This document shows positions 35,729 to 43,562 of a stretch of DNA of 44,698 nt, in pieces. Position 1 is the stretch's first letter. Each line of letters starts with the position of its first letter. The DNA is from JADJVL01 sp039812765 (lineage in GTDB: Bacteria > Acidobacteriota > Holophagae > Holophagales > Holophagaceae). A model generated the notes under the pieces. The model had not been told where the DNA came from and did no database searches. It worked only from the letters and a program-made list of their open reading frames with translations. The position numbers and the translations under genes were made by a program. The DNA is taken from NCBI GenBank assembly GCA_039812765.1, contig JBDIBF010000017.1, positions 1 through 44,698 of the forward strand, in the 5' to 3' direction.

Positions 35729-35747
35729 CGGATTATCTGGATAACCG
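35729..35747. promoter_or_regulatory. Palindromic site upstream of the AIM24-family gene
   Basis: CGG-A-TTATC-TG-GATAA-CCG is a dyad with one bulged A, in an AT-rich patch that stands out in this GC-rich DNA. It lies 4 bp after the acyltransferase stop and 39 bp before ATG 35787. It looks like a dimeric regulator's site or a small hairpin. Confidence 0.4.
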
Positions 35748-35786
35748 ACTCCATGCGGCCCCGTATCCTGCCGCAGGAGGTGCTTG

Positions 35787-36569
35787 ATGGCGCGCATGGA
35801 CGAGATCGACTTCAGGATCCACGGCGAGGACCTGCAGTTCGTGGAGATCACCCTGGACCCCGGCGAGGCGGCCATCGCCGAGCCCGGCGCCATGATGACC
35901 ATGGACCCCGGCATCGCCGTGGACACGGTCTTCGGCGACGGCTCGGGCCAGGACCAGGGCTTCATGGGCGCGCTGCTGGGCGCCGGCAAGCGCCTGCTCA
36001 CCGGCGAGAACCTCTTCACCACGGTCTTCCACAACGAGGCGAGGCAGCGCCAGAGCGTGGCCTTCGCCGCCCCCTACCCCGGCCGCATCGTGCCCCTGCA
36101 CCTGGGCCAGCTCGGCGGGGAGCTGGTCTGCCAGAAGGACAGCTTCCTCGCCGGCGCCAAGGGCGTCGCGCTGGGCATCGCGTTCACCCGGCGCTTCGGC
36201 GCGGGCCTCTTCGGCGGCGAGGGCTTCATCCTCCAGCGACTCACCGGGGACGGGCTGGTCTTCGTCCACGCGGGAGGGATGATCCTGGAGCGGGACCTCG
36301 CTCCCGGGGAGACCCTCCGGGTGGACACCGGCTGCCTCGTGGCGCTCCAGCCCTCGGTGCGCTACGACATCCAGCTCGTGAAGGGGGTGAAGAGCGCCCT
36401 CTTCGGCGGCGAGGGGCTCTTCTACGCCACCCTGACGGGCCCCGGCCGGATCTGGCTGCAGAGCCTCCCCTTCTCCCGCATGGCCGACCGCATCCTGGCC
36501 GCCACCCGCCACCGCCAGGAGGAGGGCTCGGTGCTCGGCGGCGTGGGGCGCATCCTCAACGGCGGCTGA
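35787..36569 (+). CDS. AIM24/TIGR00266-family protein
   Basis: 260 aa from ATG 35787 with AGGAGG upstream. The family fold is a beta-rich tandem-repeat (trimeric in known structures); role unknown in bacteria. Family marks are FRIHGEDLQFVEITLDPGEAAIAEPGAMMTMDPGIAVDT at the start, FTTVFHNEARQRQSVAFAAPYPG, a GGEGFILQRLTGDGLVFVHAGG segment and LVKGVKSALFGGEGLFYATLTGPG. Length is normal. A strong terminator follows. Some relatives lie in tellurium-resistance or stress clusters; nothing here supports that role. Confidence 0.88.
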   Translation: MARMDEIDFRIHGEDLQFVEITLDPGEAAIAEPGAMMTMDPGIAVDTVFGDGSGQDQGFMGALLGAGKRLLTGENLFTTVFHNEARQRQSVAFAAPYPGRIVPLHLGQLGGELVCQKDSFLAGAKGVALGIAFTRRFGAGLFGGEGFILQRLTGDGLVFVHAGGMILERDLAPGETLRVDTGCLVALQPSVRYDIQLVKGVKSALFGGEGLFYATLTGPGRIWLQSLPFSRMADRILAATRHRQEEGSVLGGVGRILNGG

Positions 36570-36584
36570 CCGGGCCCCGACCAC

Positions 36585-36620
36585 GAAGAAGGGCGCCCGG
36601 CGGGCGCCCTTCTTCCGTTC
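36585..36620. terminator. Strong hairpin terminator after the AIM24 gene
   Basis: A 15-bp perfect inverted repeat (36585-36599 with 36601-36615) begins with GAAGAAGGGCGCC and ends with TTCTTCCGTTC. The A-rich 5' arm and T-rich 3' end allow use from both sides, fitting the convergent lipoprotein gene as well. Confidence 0.7.
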
Positions 36621-36632
36621 AGTGAGGCCCGG

Positions 36633-37778
36633 CTACTGGGAGACCGCGAAGGCCACCCGGTCGTTCCGCACCCGTTCCAGGTCGAGGATCTTCACCGTGG
36701 CGGTGGCGCGGTCCTCGCTGTAGGTCAGGCTGTAGTGCTCGTCCTTCACGAGCGAGCCGGGCACCACGTTGACCTTGCCGATCTTGGCCAGGCCGAGGTC
36801 GGCGGCCTTGATGGTGATCACCGCGTCGCCGTCCAGCGGCAGGTCGCGGTCGAAGCGCGCGGCCTTGGCGTTGGGGCCCATGCGGTCCTTGGCGAAGATG
36901 GGCACCACGATGACGCCCTCGTCCTCCAGCTTCTTGCGGTCGCCCACGAGGTAGTGCATGGCGTTGAGCTTGGCCTTCTGCTGCGCCGAGAGCGTGGACA
37001 GCCCGTTCACCTGCTCCATCAGGCCCGTCTTCTCCACCCGCAGGGCGTCGATGTCCGCCTCGATCTTGGCCTTGGTGGCGATGAGGCCGTCCACTTTCAC
37101 CTGCAGCTCCTCGGACATCTTCTTCGCGTCGTCGCGCTCGCCCTCGAGCTTCAGGCGGGCCTGCTTGGTGGCCTCGGTGGGGCTGATGTCGGCCTTGCCC
37201 TGGGCCACGGAGGTGCCGTACTTGCCGTTGACGTAGAAGTGGTAGACCTCCCAGCCCGGCTTCAGCTCCTCCAGGATGTGGGTCTTGCTGATGAGCTCCT
37301 TGGCCTGATCCTCGCCCACGCCCCGCTTGCGCAGGAAGCGCATCGCCAGGGCGTAGTGGTTGTCGCCCTCCTTGGCCACCTCGGGCCGGGGCAGCAGGGC
37401 GCGCACGCCCGACAGCTTCTTGTTCAGGACGGCGATCTCCGCGTCCTTGTCGAGGATCACCTGCAGCAGGTCGCCGGTGCTGGTGCCCTTCTCCTCCTTC
37501 AACCTCTTCTCGAGGAGCGCCTTCTGCTCGGGGCTGAGCTGGAGGGTCTCCGGGTTCGGCTTGGCATCGGGGACCTTGGCCTCTGCCGCGGCCTTGGCCT
37601 GGGTCTGGGCGGCGGACTGGATCTGCTGCTGGATGGCCTGGGCCTCGTTGGCCTTGGCCGCCAGTGTCTGGACCTGCTTGTCCTCCTGCGGCTTCTTGTC
37701 GCAGCCGACGGTGGACACCAGGAGGGCCGGGGCGAGGAGGGCCGGAAGGGCCCATCGGGTGAAGGTGGTTCGGTTCAT
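36633..37778 (-). CDS. Coiled-coil lipoprotein of unknown function
   Basis: 381 aa from ATG 37778 (GGAG upstream). Signal peptide with lipobox near VSTVGC (Cys26 region), then Asp-Lys. Long heptad-like helices (KALLEKRLKEEKG; GERDDAKKMSEELQVKVDGL; KAKIEADIDALRVEKTGLMEQ) suggest a coiled coil; the C-terminal 110 residues look globular (VIVVPIFAKDRMGPNAKAARFDRD; DAVITIKAADLGLAKIGK). A GWEVYHFYVNGKYGTSVAQGKADIS segment lies in the middle. Membrane-anchored periplasmic role likely; function unknown. The frame stays open upstream to 37904 without a signal peptide. Confidence 0.8.
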   Translation of the reverse strand: MNRTTFTRWALPALLAPALLVSTVGCDKKPQEDKQVQTLAAKANEAQAIQQQIQSAAQTQAKAAAEAKVPDAKPNPETLQLSPEQKALLEKRLKEEKGTSTGDLLQVILDKDAEIAVLNKKLSGVRALLPRPEVAKEGDNHYALAMRFLRKRGVGEDQAKELISKTHILEELKPGWEVYHFYVNGKYGTSVAQGKADISPTEATKQARLKLEGERDDAKKMSEELQVKVDGLIATKAKIEADIDALRVEKTGLMEQVNGLSTLSAQQKAKLNAMHYLVGDRKKLEDEGVIVVPIFAKDRMGPNAKAARFDRDLPLDGDAVITIKAADLGLAKIGKVNVVPGSLVKDEHYSLTYSEDRATATVKILDLERVRNDRVAFAVSQ

Positions 37779-37855
37779 GGGTCGCTCCAATGGGAAATCC
37801 AACCTGTGGATGTCTTCATTGTCGCCCAGGCGCCCGGGCCCGCCAATCCGCGCGC

Positions 37856-37902
37856 GCAGCCCTTCCGAGCCGCACCAGGGACTGGCCGGATGGAAGGGCT
37901 GC
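37856..37902. repeat. Perfect 11-bp inverted repeat with 25-nt spacer
   Basis: GCAGCCCTTCC (37856-37866) and GGAAGGGCTGC (37892-37902) lie between the end of the 158-aa gene and the start of the lipoprotein gene, both read on the minus strand. It may act as a terminator-like or regulatory hairpin. Confidence 0.5.
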
Positions 37903-37949
37903 ATGGCTTTGACATACCTGTGACAGTCCCCGCCGGGACCGCGGGGCCC

Positions 37950-38426
37950 CTACTCGAAATAGCCGTAGAGGTAGGCGTTCACCAGCGTGTCGGAGCTGCC
38001 GGAATTGACCTTCGTGACCTTCAGCTCCACCTGGGTGCCGGAGCCGAAGCTGATGCCGGTGCTGAAGGCCTCGGCGAACTCGAAGGTGGCGAGGCTGCCC
38101 TGGACGGGGGCCCGCAGCAGCTTGAGGTATTCCGAGTTGTGCACGCCCGAGGTGGAGAAACCCAGGCTCAGGTCCGCGCCGTACTGGCCGGTGAACCAGC
38201 CTCGGATCCCGGTGACCACGAACTTCTGTCCCGCTGGCACCGTGATGTTCGAGCTGACCGGGAACTGCTGGATGTAGGCCCCGTTCTGCAGATGGTTCCA
38301 GTAGAAGGTCGCGGCGCCATAGACCTGGTTCCGGCGCATGACCACCATGTTCGCGGCCGGCGGCGCCTGGGCGCCCAGCACGGTGGCCGCGAGAAGCCCG
38401 AGGGCGAGGGAACTCATGAAGCGCAT
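37950..38426 (-). CDS. Small secreted beta-rich protein of unknown function
   Basis: 158 aa from ATG 38426 with AGGAGG. Signal peptide (FMSSLALGLLAATVLGAQA) then a Tyr/Asn/Ser-rich mature chain that looks all-beta (AATFYWNHLQNGAYIQQF, KFVVTGIRGWFTGQYGADLSL, VELKVTKVNSGSSDTLVNAYLYGYF). No cysteines in the mature part and no known motif. It stands alone, divergent from the AtuA gene. The antisense frame that runs from here to 41936 is not a gene. Confidence 0.75.
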   Translation of the reverse strand: MRFMSSLALGLLAATVLGAQAPPAANMVVMRRNQVYGAATFYWNHLQNGAYIQQFPVSSNITVPAGQKFVVTGIRGWFTGQYGADLSLGFSTSGVHNSEYLKLLRAPVQGSLATFEFAEAFSTGISFGSGTQVELKVTKVNSGSSDTLVNAYLYGYFE

Positions 38427-38516
38427 GGATCCTCCTGGAAGGTGCGCCCAGCCTAGGGCCCCGTCCCGCCGGAGGCCTGGACCACTTTCCAACCTCGACC
38501 TTGGACCAGTGCCCCG

Positions 38517-38522
38517 TAGAAT
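38517..38522 (+). promoter_or_regulatory. Candidate -10 element (TAGAAT) for the AtuA-family gene
   Basis: TAGAAT lies 18 nt before ATG 38541. TCGACC stands 16 nt upstream as a poor -35. The CCCGTAGAAT string is the same as before the gene at 30123. Confidence 0.35.
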
Positions 38523-38540
38523 CGAACGGTTGGAGCGACC

Positions 38541-39899
38541 ATGCCGAAGACCGTCCGCATTGCCAATGGCCAGGGATTCTGGGGGGACAGCGTCGACGCC
38601 CCGGTGCGTCTCGTGGAGTACGGGAGGATCGACTACCTGAACCTCGACTACCTGGCCGAAGTGACGCTTTCGATCATGCAGAAGCAGAAGCGCAAGAATC
38701 CCGCCCTGGGCTACGCCACGGACTTCGTGGACCTCATGGCGCGCACGCTCCCCATGCTCAAGGCCAAGGGCATCCGCGTCATCGCCAACGCCGGCGGCGT
38801 GAACCCCGAGGCCTGCCGCGCGGCCATCCTCGAAGTCGCGAAGAAGCTGGGCGTGAAGGGGGTGAGGATCGCCACCGTCACCGGCGACGACGTCATGGAC
38901 CGCCTGCCCGAGTTCAAGGCCGCCGGGCTCAAGCTCGCCAACATGGACACCGGCGAGGGCCTCTTCGACCGCGAGCTGGAGATCATCAGCGCCAACGTCT
39001 ACATGGAGACCCAGGCCATGGTCGAGGCCCTGGACACCGGCGCCGACATCGTGCTCACGGGCCGCTGCACGGACCCCGGCCTCACCCTGGCGCCGCTCAT
39101 CCACGAATTCGGATGGAAGGCCGACGACTGGAACCGCCTCGCGGCGGGCACCGTGGCGGGCCACATCCTCGAATGCGGCGCCCAGTCCACCGGCGGGAAC
39201 TTCTCCCGGTGGTGGGAGGTGCCGGACCTCTGGAACGTGGGCTATCCCATCGCCGAAGTGAGCGAGGACGGCACCTTCGTCATCACCAAGCCCGAGGGCA
39301 GCGGCGGCATGGTCACCGTGGACACGGTGAGCGAGCAGCTCGTCTACGAGATGGGCGACCCGCGGAACTACATCACCCCGGACGTCGTGGCCGACTTCAC
39401 CTCCATCCATCTGCGCCAGGAAGGCCCGGACCGCGTGGCGGTGAGCGGCGTCCAGGGCCGCCCTAAGACACCCTTCCTGAAGGTGAGCGGCAGCTACCTG
39501 AAGGGCCACAAGGCCACGGGGCAGCTCGTCCTCAGCGGCCCCAGGGCCCTCGAGAAAGCGAGGCTCTGCGCGGACATCGTGTGGAGGCGCCTCGAGGCCG
39601 CGGGGGCCACCTTCGAGCACACCGACGCCGAGTTCCTCGGCGCGAGCACCGTGCACGAGGGCATCGCCTTCGAGCCCGCGGATCCCGCCGAGATCGTGCT
39701 GCGCCTCAGCGTGAAGGACGCCGACAGGCGCAAGGTGGAGCGCTTCGGCCGCGAGCTCGCGCCCCTCGTCACCGCCGGCCCCGCGGGCGTCACGGGCTTC
39801 GCGGGCGGCCGCCCGAAGGCCCAGGAGATCGTGGCCTACTGGCCGGCCCTGATCCCCCGGGAGCTCGTCTCCTGGCAGGTCTCCGTCGAGGAGGCCTGA
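38541..39899 (+). CDS. AtuA-family (DUF1446) acyclic terpene utilisation-like protein
   Basis: 452 aa. AtuA-family protein: RIANGQGFWGDSVDAPVRLVEYGRIDYLNLDYLAEVTLSIM is the classical start, followed by NAGGVNPEACRAAI, ADIVLTGRCTDPGLTLAPLIHEFGW and SGGNFS-type residues (QSTGGNFSRWWEV). In Pseudomonas AtuA belongs to a geranyl/citronellyl-CoA catabolic operon whose carboxylase subunits are not present here, so the biochemical role in this organism is open. The next gene starts 3 nt after the stop, suggesting an operon with the GT41 protein. Confidence 0.85.
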   Translation: MPKTVRIANGQGFWGDSVDAPVRLVEYGRIDYLNLDYLAEVTLSIMQKQKRKNPALGYATDFVDLMARTLPMLKAKGIRVIANAGGVNPEACRAAILEVAKKLGVKGVRIATVTGDDVMDRLPEFKAAGLKLANMDTGEGLFDRELEIISANVYMETQAMVEALDTGADIVLTGRCTDPGLTLAPLIHEFGWKADDWNRLAAGTVAGHILECGAQSTGGNFSRWWEVPDLWNVGYPIAEVSEDGTFVITKPEGSGGMVTVDTVSEQLVYEMGDPRNYITPDVVADFTSIHLRQEGPDRVAVSGVQGRPKTPFLKVSGSYLKGHKATGQLVLSGPRALEKARLCADIVWRRLEAAGATFEHTDAEFLGASTVHEGIAFEPADPAEIVLRLSVKDADRRKVERFGRELAPLVTAGPAGVTGFAGGRPKAQEIVAYWPALIPRELVSWQVSVEEA

Positions 39900-39902
39900 G
39901 GC

Positions 39903-41816
39903 TTGGCGCGGGGGTCCGGAGCGGGTCCCGAGGCCCTGCTGCGGGAAGGCCTGGCACACCACCGGGCCCGCCGCTGGGCGGAGGCCGCGGCCGCGTACCG
40001 GGCCCTGCTCGACCTCGATCCCGAGGAACCCAACGCGTGGAACCTGCTGGGGGTCGTGGCCCTGGAGGAGGGACGCCCCGCCGAAGCCCTGCCCCTCCTG
40101 GAGCGGGCCCTGGCGCTGTACCCGCGGGGCGCCGCCTACCACGTGAACCGGGGGAACGCCCTGCGCCATCTGGGCCGCTGGGACGAGGCCGAGGCGGCCT
40201 ACCGCCAGGCCCTCGGGCTCGAACCGGCGCTCCCCGACGCGGTGCTGAACCTGGGCCAGCTGTTCAACGACCGCGGACGCTACGTCGAGGCCGCCGAGGT
40301 CCTGGAGACCGGGCTGCCCCGCGGCCTGGAGCATCCGGCCTTCTGCCTCCAGTTCTCCCGCGCCCTCCGGACCCTCGGCCTCCTCGCGGAAGCGGAGGCC
40401 TTCGAGCGGCAGGCCGCGGCCCTGGCGCCCGAGGACCCGAAGGTCCTGAATTCCATCGGCATCACCCGCCTGGCCCAGGGCGACGCCCGGGGCGCCGTGG
40501 CGGCCTTCCGCCAGGCCCTGGACCAGGATCCTGCCCACGTCGCCGCCCACTCCAACCTCCTCGGCGCCCTGCAGTACGACGCGGCCGCCGACGCCGAGGC
40601 CTGCTTCCAGGCCCACCTCGGCTGGGGTCGGACGCATGGGTCCGCCGGGTCCGGAACCGACGCCGGATGGCCGAACCCAAGGGATCCGGATCGCCGGATC
40701 CGGTTGGGCTACCTCTCCCCGGACTTCCGGGAGCACTCCGTGGCCTACTTCCTGGAACCCCTGCTGGCCCACCACGATCCCCGGGCGGTGGAAGTCCACG
40801 CCTACGCCCACCTGCCCTCCCCCGACGAAGTCTCCGGGCGCCTGCGGGGCCTGGTGCACCACTGGCGGGACATCACGACCCTGGGGACCGAGGAGGCCCT
40901 CCGCCTCATCCACGCGGATCGCATCGACATCCTCGTGGACCTCACGGGCCATACCGGCTCCGGCCGTCCCCTGGTCTTCGCGCGCCGGGCGGCGCCGATC
41001 CAGGTCGCCTGGCTCGGCTACCCGGGCACCACGGGGATCCCCGCGATGGACGCGCGCCTCAGCGACGCCATCGTCGAGCCCCCTGGCGCCGAGGCCTGGA
41101 GCAGCGAGCGCATCGTGCGCCTTCCGAGGGGCTTCCACTGCTACCGCCCACCGGCGGCGGCCCCCGCCGTGGCGCCGTCGCCCGCCCTCGACGCGGGCCA
41201 CGTCACCTTCGGCTCCTTCAACAACCTCGCGAAGGTGGGACCGGCCGTCCTGGACCTCTGGGCCGCCCTCCTCCGCCGCGTCCCGGGGAGCCGGCTGCTG
41301 CTGAAGGACCGGGCCTTGGCGGACGCGGCCGTGGCAGGCCGCCTGCGGGACCGGTTCGAAGCGCTGGGCGTGCCCGCGAACCGCCTGGACCTGCTGCCCA
41401 GGATCCCCGGCAAGGAAGGACATCTCGGGGCCTACGGCCGCGTGGACATCGCGCTGGACCCCTTTCCATACAACGGCACCACCACGACCTGCGAGGCCCT
41501 CTGGATGGGCGTCCCCGTGCTCACCCTGCCCGGGTCCCGCCATGCGGCGCGCGTGGGCGCCAGCCTCCTGACCCGCGTCGGGCTCGAGGACTGGATCGCC
41601 GCGGACCCGGCGGACTTCCTCGCCCGGGGCGCCGCCTTCGCCGCGGACCCGGCCGCCCTCGCCGCCCTCCGATCCGGGCTGCGGGAGCGCATGGGCCGCT
41701 CCCCGCTCAGGGACGAGGCCGGCTTCGCCCGGGACATGGAAGCCGCGTACCGGGGCCTGTGGTCCGAGTGGTGCCGGGGGAGCCTGGCCGGCAGCCATCC
41801 CCACGCCGGGGCTTGA
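39903..41816 (+). CDS. TPR protein with GT41 (SPINDLY/O-GlcNAc transferase-like) domain
   Basis: 637 aa from TTG 39903, just after the AtuA stop. Residues about 5-235 are TPRs (AAAYRALLDLDPEEPNAWNLLGVVALEEGR; AEAAYRQALGLEPALPDAVLNLGQLFNDRG; AVAAFRQALDQDPAHVAAHSNLLG). The second half has GT41 motifs: GYLSPDFREHSVAYFLEPLL, IDILVDLTGHTG, PIQVAWLGYPGTTG, FGSFNNLAKVGP and DIALDPFPYNGTTTTCEALWMGVPVLTLPG. Such enzymes transfer GlcNAc or fucose to Ser/Thr of cytoplasmic proteins, or glycosylate adhesins. Substrate unknown. Co-transcription with an AtuA-family protein is unusual. Confidence 0.9.
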   Translation: MARGSGAGPEALLREGLAHHRARRWAEAAAAYRALLDLDPEEPNAWNLLGVVALEEGRPAEALPLLERALALYPRGAAYHVNRGNALRHLGRWDEAEAAYRQALGLEPALPDAVLNLGQLFNDRGRYVEAAEVLETGLPRGLEHPAFCLQFSRALRTLGLLAEAEAFERQAAALAPEDPKVLNSIGITRLAQGDARGAVAAFRQALDQDPAHVAAHSNLLGALQYDAAADAEACFQAHLGWGRTHGSAGSGTDAGWPNPRDPDRRIRLGYLSPDFREHSVAYFLEPLLAHHDPRAVEVHAYAHLPSPDEVSGRLRGLVHHWRDITTLGTEEALRLIHADRIDILVDLTGHTGSGRPLVFARRAAPIQVAWLGYPGTTGIPAMDARLSDAIVEPPGAEAWSSERIVRLPRGFHCYRPPAAAPAVAPSPALDAGHVTFGSFNNLAKVGPAVLDLWAALLRRVPGSRLLLKDRALADAAVAGRLRDRFEALGVPANRLDLLPRIPGKEGHLGAYGRVDIALDPFPYNGTTTTCEALWMGVPVLTLPGSRHAARVGASLLTRVGLEDWIAADPADFLARGAAFAADPAALAALRSGLRERMGRSPLRDEAGFARDMEAAYRGLWSEWCRGSLAGSHPHAGA

Positions 41817-41823
41817 GACCTGG

Positions 41824-41901
41824 GTCACAGGGGCCGTGTCGACGCAAAGCCTTGCTGCGCTTGGCTTCACGCGGATTCCGGATGCGGCCATGCGTTGTGA
41901 C
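41824..41901 (+). ncRNA. Candidate cyclic-dinucleotide (class I/GEMM-like) riboswitch upstream of cytochrome genes
   Basis: The stretch contains CACAGGG (41827-41833) and, eight nt later, GACGCAAAGCC (41841-41851), an exact match to the most conserved joining segment of class I c-di-GMP/cGAMP (GEMM-I) riboswitches. GUCACA (41824-41829) pairs with UGUGAC (41896-41901) to close the element. CGCUUGGC (41858-41865) pairs with GCCAUGCG (41887-41894) with one U-U mismatch, giving a P3-like arm. The P2 arm is only a 3-bp stem (CGU/ACG) and lacks the GNRA loop, so the usual P2-P3 docking is missing; CAAACC after CACAGGG is also absent. It lies 269 nt before a porin-cytochrome operon, a known place for GEMM switches in Geobacter. 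Confidence 0.45.
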
Positions 41902-42105
41902 GGATGTCCCTCCGGTTTAAGGGCCAAGGAGTCCAATATGGTGCCGTGATTCCGGTGACGGTTTCACCTCCTCCCCAGGGAGAAGTCCCGGAGCGACCCC
42001 GGGGCCCCATCCGCAGCACCCCGAGGGCCCGCCACGCCGCCCCAGGCCGTCCAGCCGGACCGGACGCGATCCATGCAATCCCCACCCACTTCATGGAGGT
42101 TCCGC

Positions 42106-42174
42106 ATGCGCAAGGGATTCCTGGTCATGCCGGCCGGCCCCTCAGGCCGGATCGCGTGGGGAGGCGCGCCATGA
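42106..42174 (+). CDS. 22-aa leader ORF overlapping the porin start
   Basis: ATG 42106, with GGAGG 6-10 nt upstream, opens a 22-codon frame (begins MRKGFLVMPAG) whose TGA (42172-42174) overlaps the porin ATG (42171-42173) as ATGA. Its second half contains a 6-bp hairpin (42130-42135 with 42145-42150). The later cytochrome genes use the same ATGA overlap. It could couple translation of the porin to leader translation. It is too short to judge by composition, so its translation is a hypothesis. Confidence 0.45.
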   Translation: MRKGFLVMPAGPSGRIAWGGAP

Positions 42175-43562
42175 AGCTGCGCACCCATGCCCTCCTGGCC
42201 GCCGCCCTGGTCTCCGCACCGGGCTGGTCCCAGGACTTCAGCCTCACCAGCACCACCATCGCCCAGATGTGGAAGCAGGACGCCCCCGGGTTCGACAAGG
42301 CCACCTTCACGCCGGCCACGCAGTACCTGGGCATCGACGTCACGAACCTCTACCGGGACGAGATCTCGCTGCACCTCTTCGGCTGGGGCCGCGCGGACCT
42401 GGGCGACGCCTCGATGCCGAACGGCAGCAAGAGCAGCGGCGAGCTCACCTACGGCTACGTCAGCTACCGGTTCAAGGAGGCCAACGCCGAGATCAAGGCC
42501 GGCCGCTTCACCGTGAACCAGGGCGTGGCCATCGAACAGGTCGACGGCGCCAGCTTCCGCGCGGACCTCGTGGGCGGGTTCACCGTCTCCGCCTTCGGCG
42601 GGCGCCCGGTGCTCTACAAGGTGCGGGACTACGTCAGCAACAAGGACTACGACTACCAGCGGGACGTCATCGCCGGCTTCCGCGTCGGCCTGCGCGTCCC
42701 CAAGTTCGGCGAGTTCGGCGTGTCCTACCTCGTGGACGGCACCAAGCCGGCCAAGGACCTTCCGATCCCCTCCGCCACGGACTACACCCGCGAGCAGGTG
42801 GGCCTCGACCTCCGCATCGCCCCCGTCGCCAGCTTCGACCTCAGCGGCCGCACGGTGCTGGACGTGGCCGACCACACGGAGACCGCCGCCACCCGCGCGA
42901 ACAAGCCCTCCAAGATCGCCGAGCACGACTACGCCGCGACCTTCCGGATCAACGGTTCCTGGGCCCTCACCGGCGCCTACACCCAACGGAACTACTACGC
43001 CTTCTTCGCCGGCACGAACCTCCCCACCCTGTTCCGCCAGGACGAGAAGGACAAGTTCCGCGCCTTCGGCGGCAGCGTCGTCTACGGCGGCGGCGGCCCG
43101 GTGGAAGTGGTCGCCGACTACCGGCACACCACCCGCGACGCCTTCGGGGACTCCAACCGCTTCGGGGCCACGCTCCGCTGGAACCTCGAGAAGCAGAAGA
43201 TCCAGACCGGCTTCAGCTACCACCGCGTGACCACCGACGACGCCACCCTCGTGGATCCGGCCCGGCCGGCCTTCGGCCTCTCCCACCACGAGGCGAGGGC
43301 CTGGGCGATGGCCGAGCGCGGCAGGCTCTTCGGCAGCGTGGACGCCATCGTCCAGCGCTACGACGACGAGAAGAACCCCTACCTCAATGGGAAGCCGAAC
43401 CTCTTCGAGACGGTGGCCAGCCTGGGCGTCTCCCTCTCCAAGAACGCGAAGCTCTCCGGCGACCTCAGCTACGCCACGAACCCCCTGTTCAAGAAGGATG
43501 TGCGCGGGCTCCTGCGCCTGGAGTACCGCTTCGTCTCCGCCAGGAAGGGAGCCGGCAAATGA
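42171..43562 (+). CDS. Outer-membrane beta-barrel porin-like protein of an electron-transfer conduit
   Basis: 463 aa. ATG 42171 (GGGGAGG upstream) gives a clean signal peptide (LRTHALLAAALVSAPGWSQD). The mature chain has alternating strands rich in Tyr/Phe/Gly (ELTYGYVSYRFKEANAEIKAGRF; VEVVADYRHTTRDAF; FGATLRWNLEKQKIQTGFSYH) and ends with an RLEYRF strand close to the C-terminus, as in barrel proteins. No CxxCH inside. The next two genes are lipoprotein multihaem cytochromes, so it likely forms the channel that holds a cytochrome across the outer membrane, by analogy with Geobacter ExtD or OmbB/C. The product name is contextual. Confidence 0.82.
   Translation: MKLRTHALLAAALVSAPGWSQDFSLTSTTIAQMWKQDAPGFDKATFTPATQYLGIDVTNLYRDEISLHLFGWGRADLGDASMPNGSKSSGELTYGYVSYRFKEANAEIKAGRFTVNQGVAIEQVDGASFRADLVGGFTVSAFGGRPVLYKVRDYVSNKDYDYQRDVIAGFRVGLRVPKFGEFGVSYLVDGTKPAKDLPIPSATDYTREQVGLDLRIAPVASFDLSGRTVLDVADHTETAATRANKPSKIAEHDYAATFRINGSWALTGAYTQRNYYAFFAGTNLPTLFRQDEKDKFRAFGGSVVYGGGGPVEVVADYRHTTRDAFGDSNRFGATLRWNLEKQKIQTGFSYHRVTTDDATLVDPARPAFGLSHHEARAWAMAERGRLFGSVDAIVQRYDDEKNPYLNGKPNLFETVASLGVSLSKNAKLSGDLSYATNPLFKKDVRGLLRLEYRFVSARKGAGK

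Noticed and set aside
37908..37913. TTGACA on the plus strand as a -35 box
   Set aside because: No -10 element follows at 15-19 nt and no plus-strand gene lies downstream before 38541.
37950..41936. Antisense open frame of 1328 codons across the AtuA and GT41 genes
   Set aside because: GC-rich antisense shadow; composition is Gly/Arg/His/Val-rich without domains, and the sense strand has clear families. Only its last 159 codons (37950-38426) are a real gene.
41904..42170. Upstream extension of the porin gene to ATG 41904
   Set aside because: The frame is open, but it lacks a ribosome site, is Pro/Arg-rich, and a clear signal peptide begins at ATG 42171.
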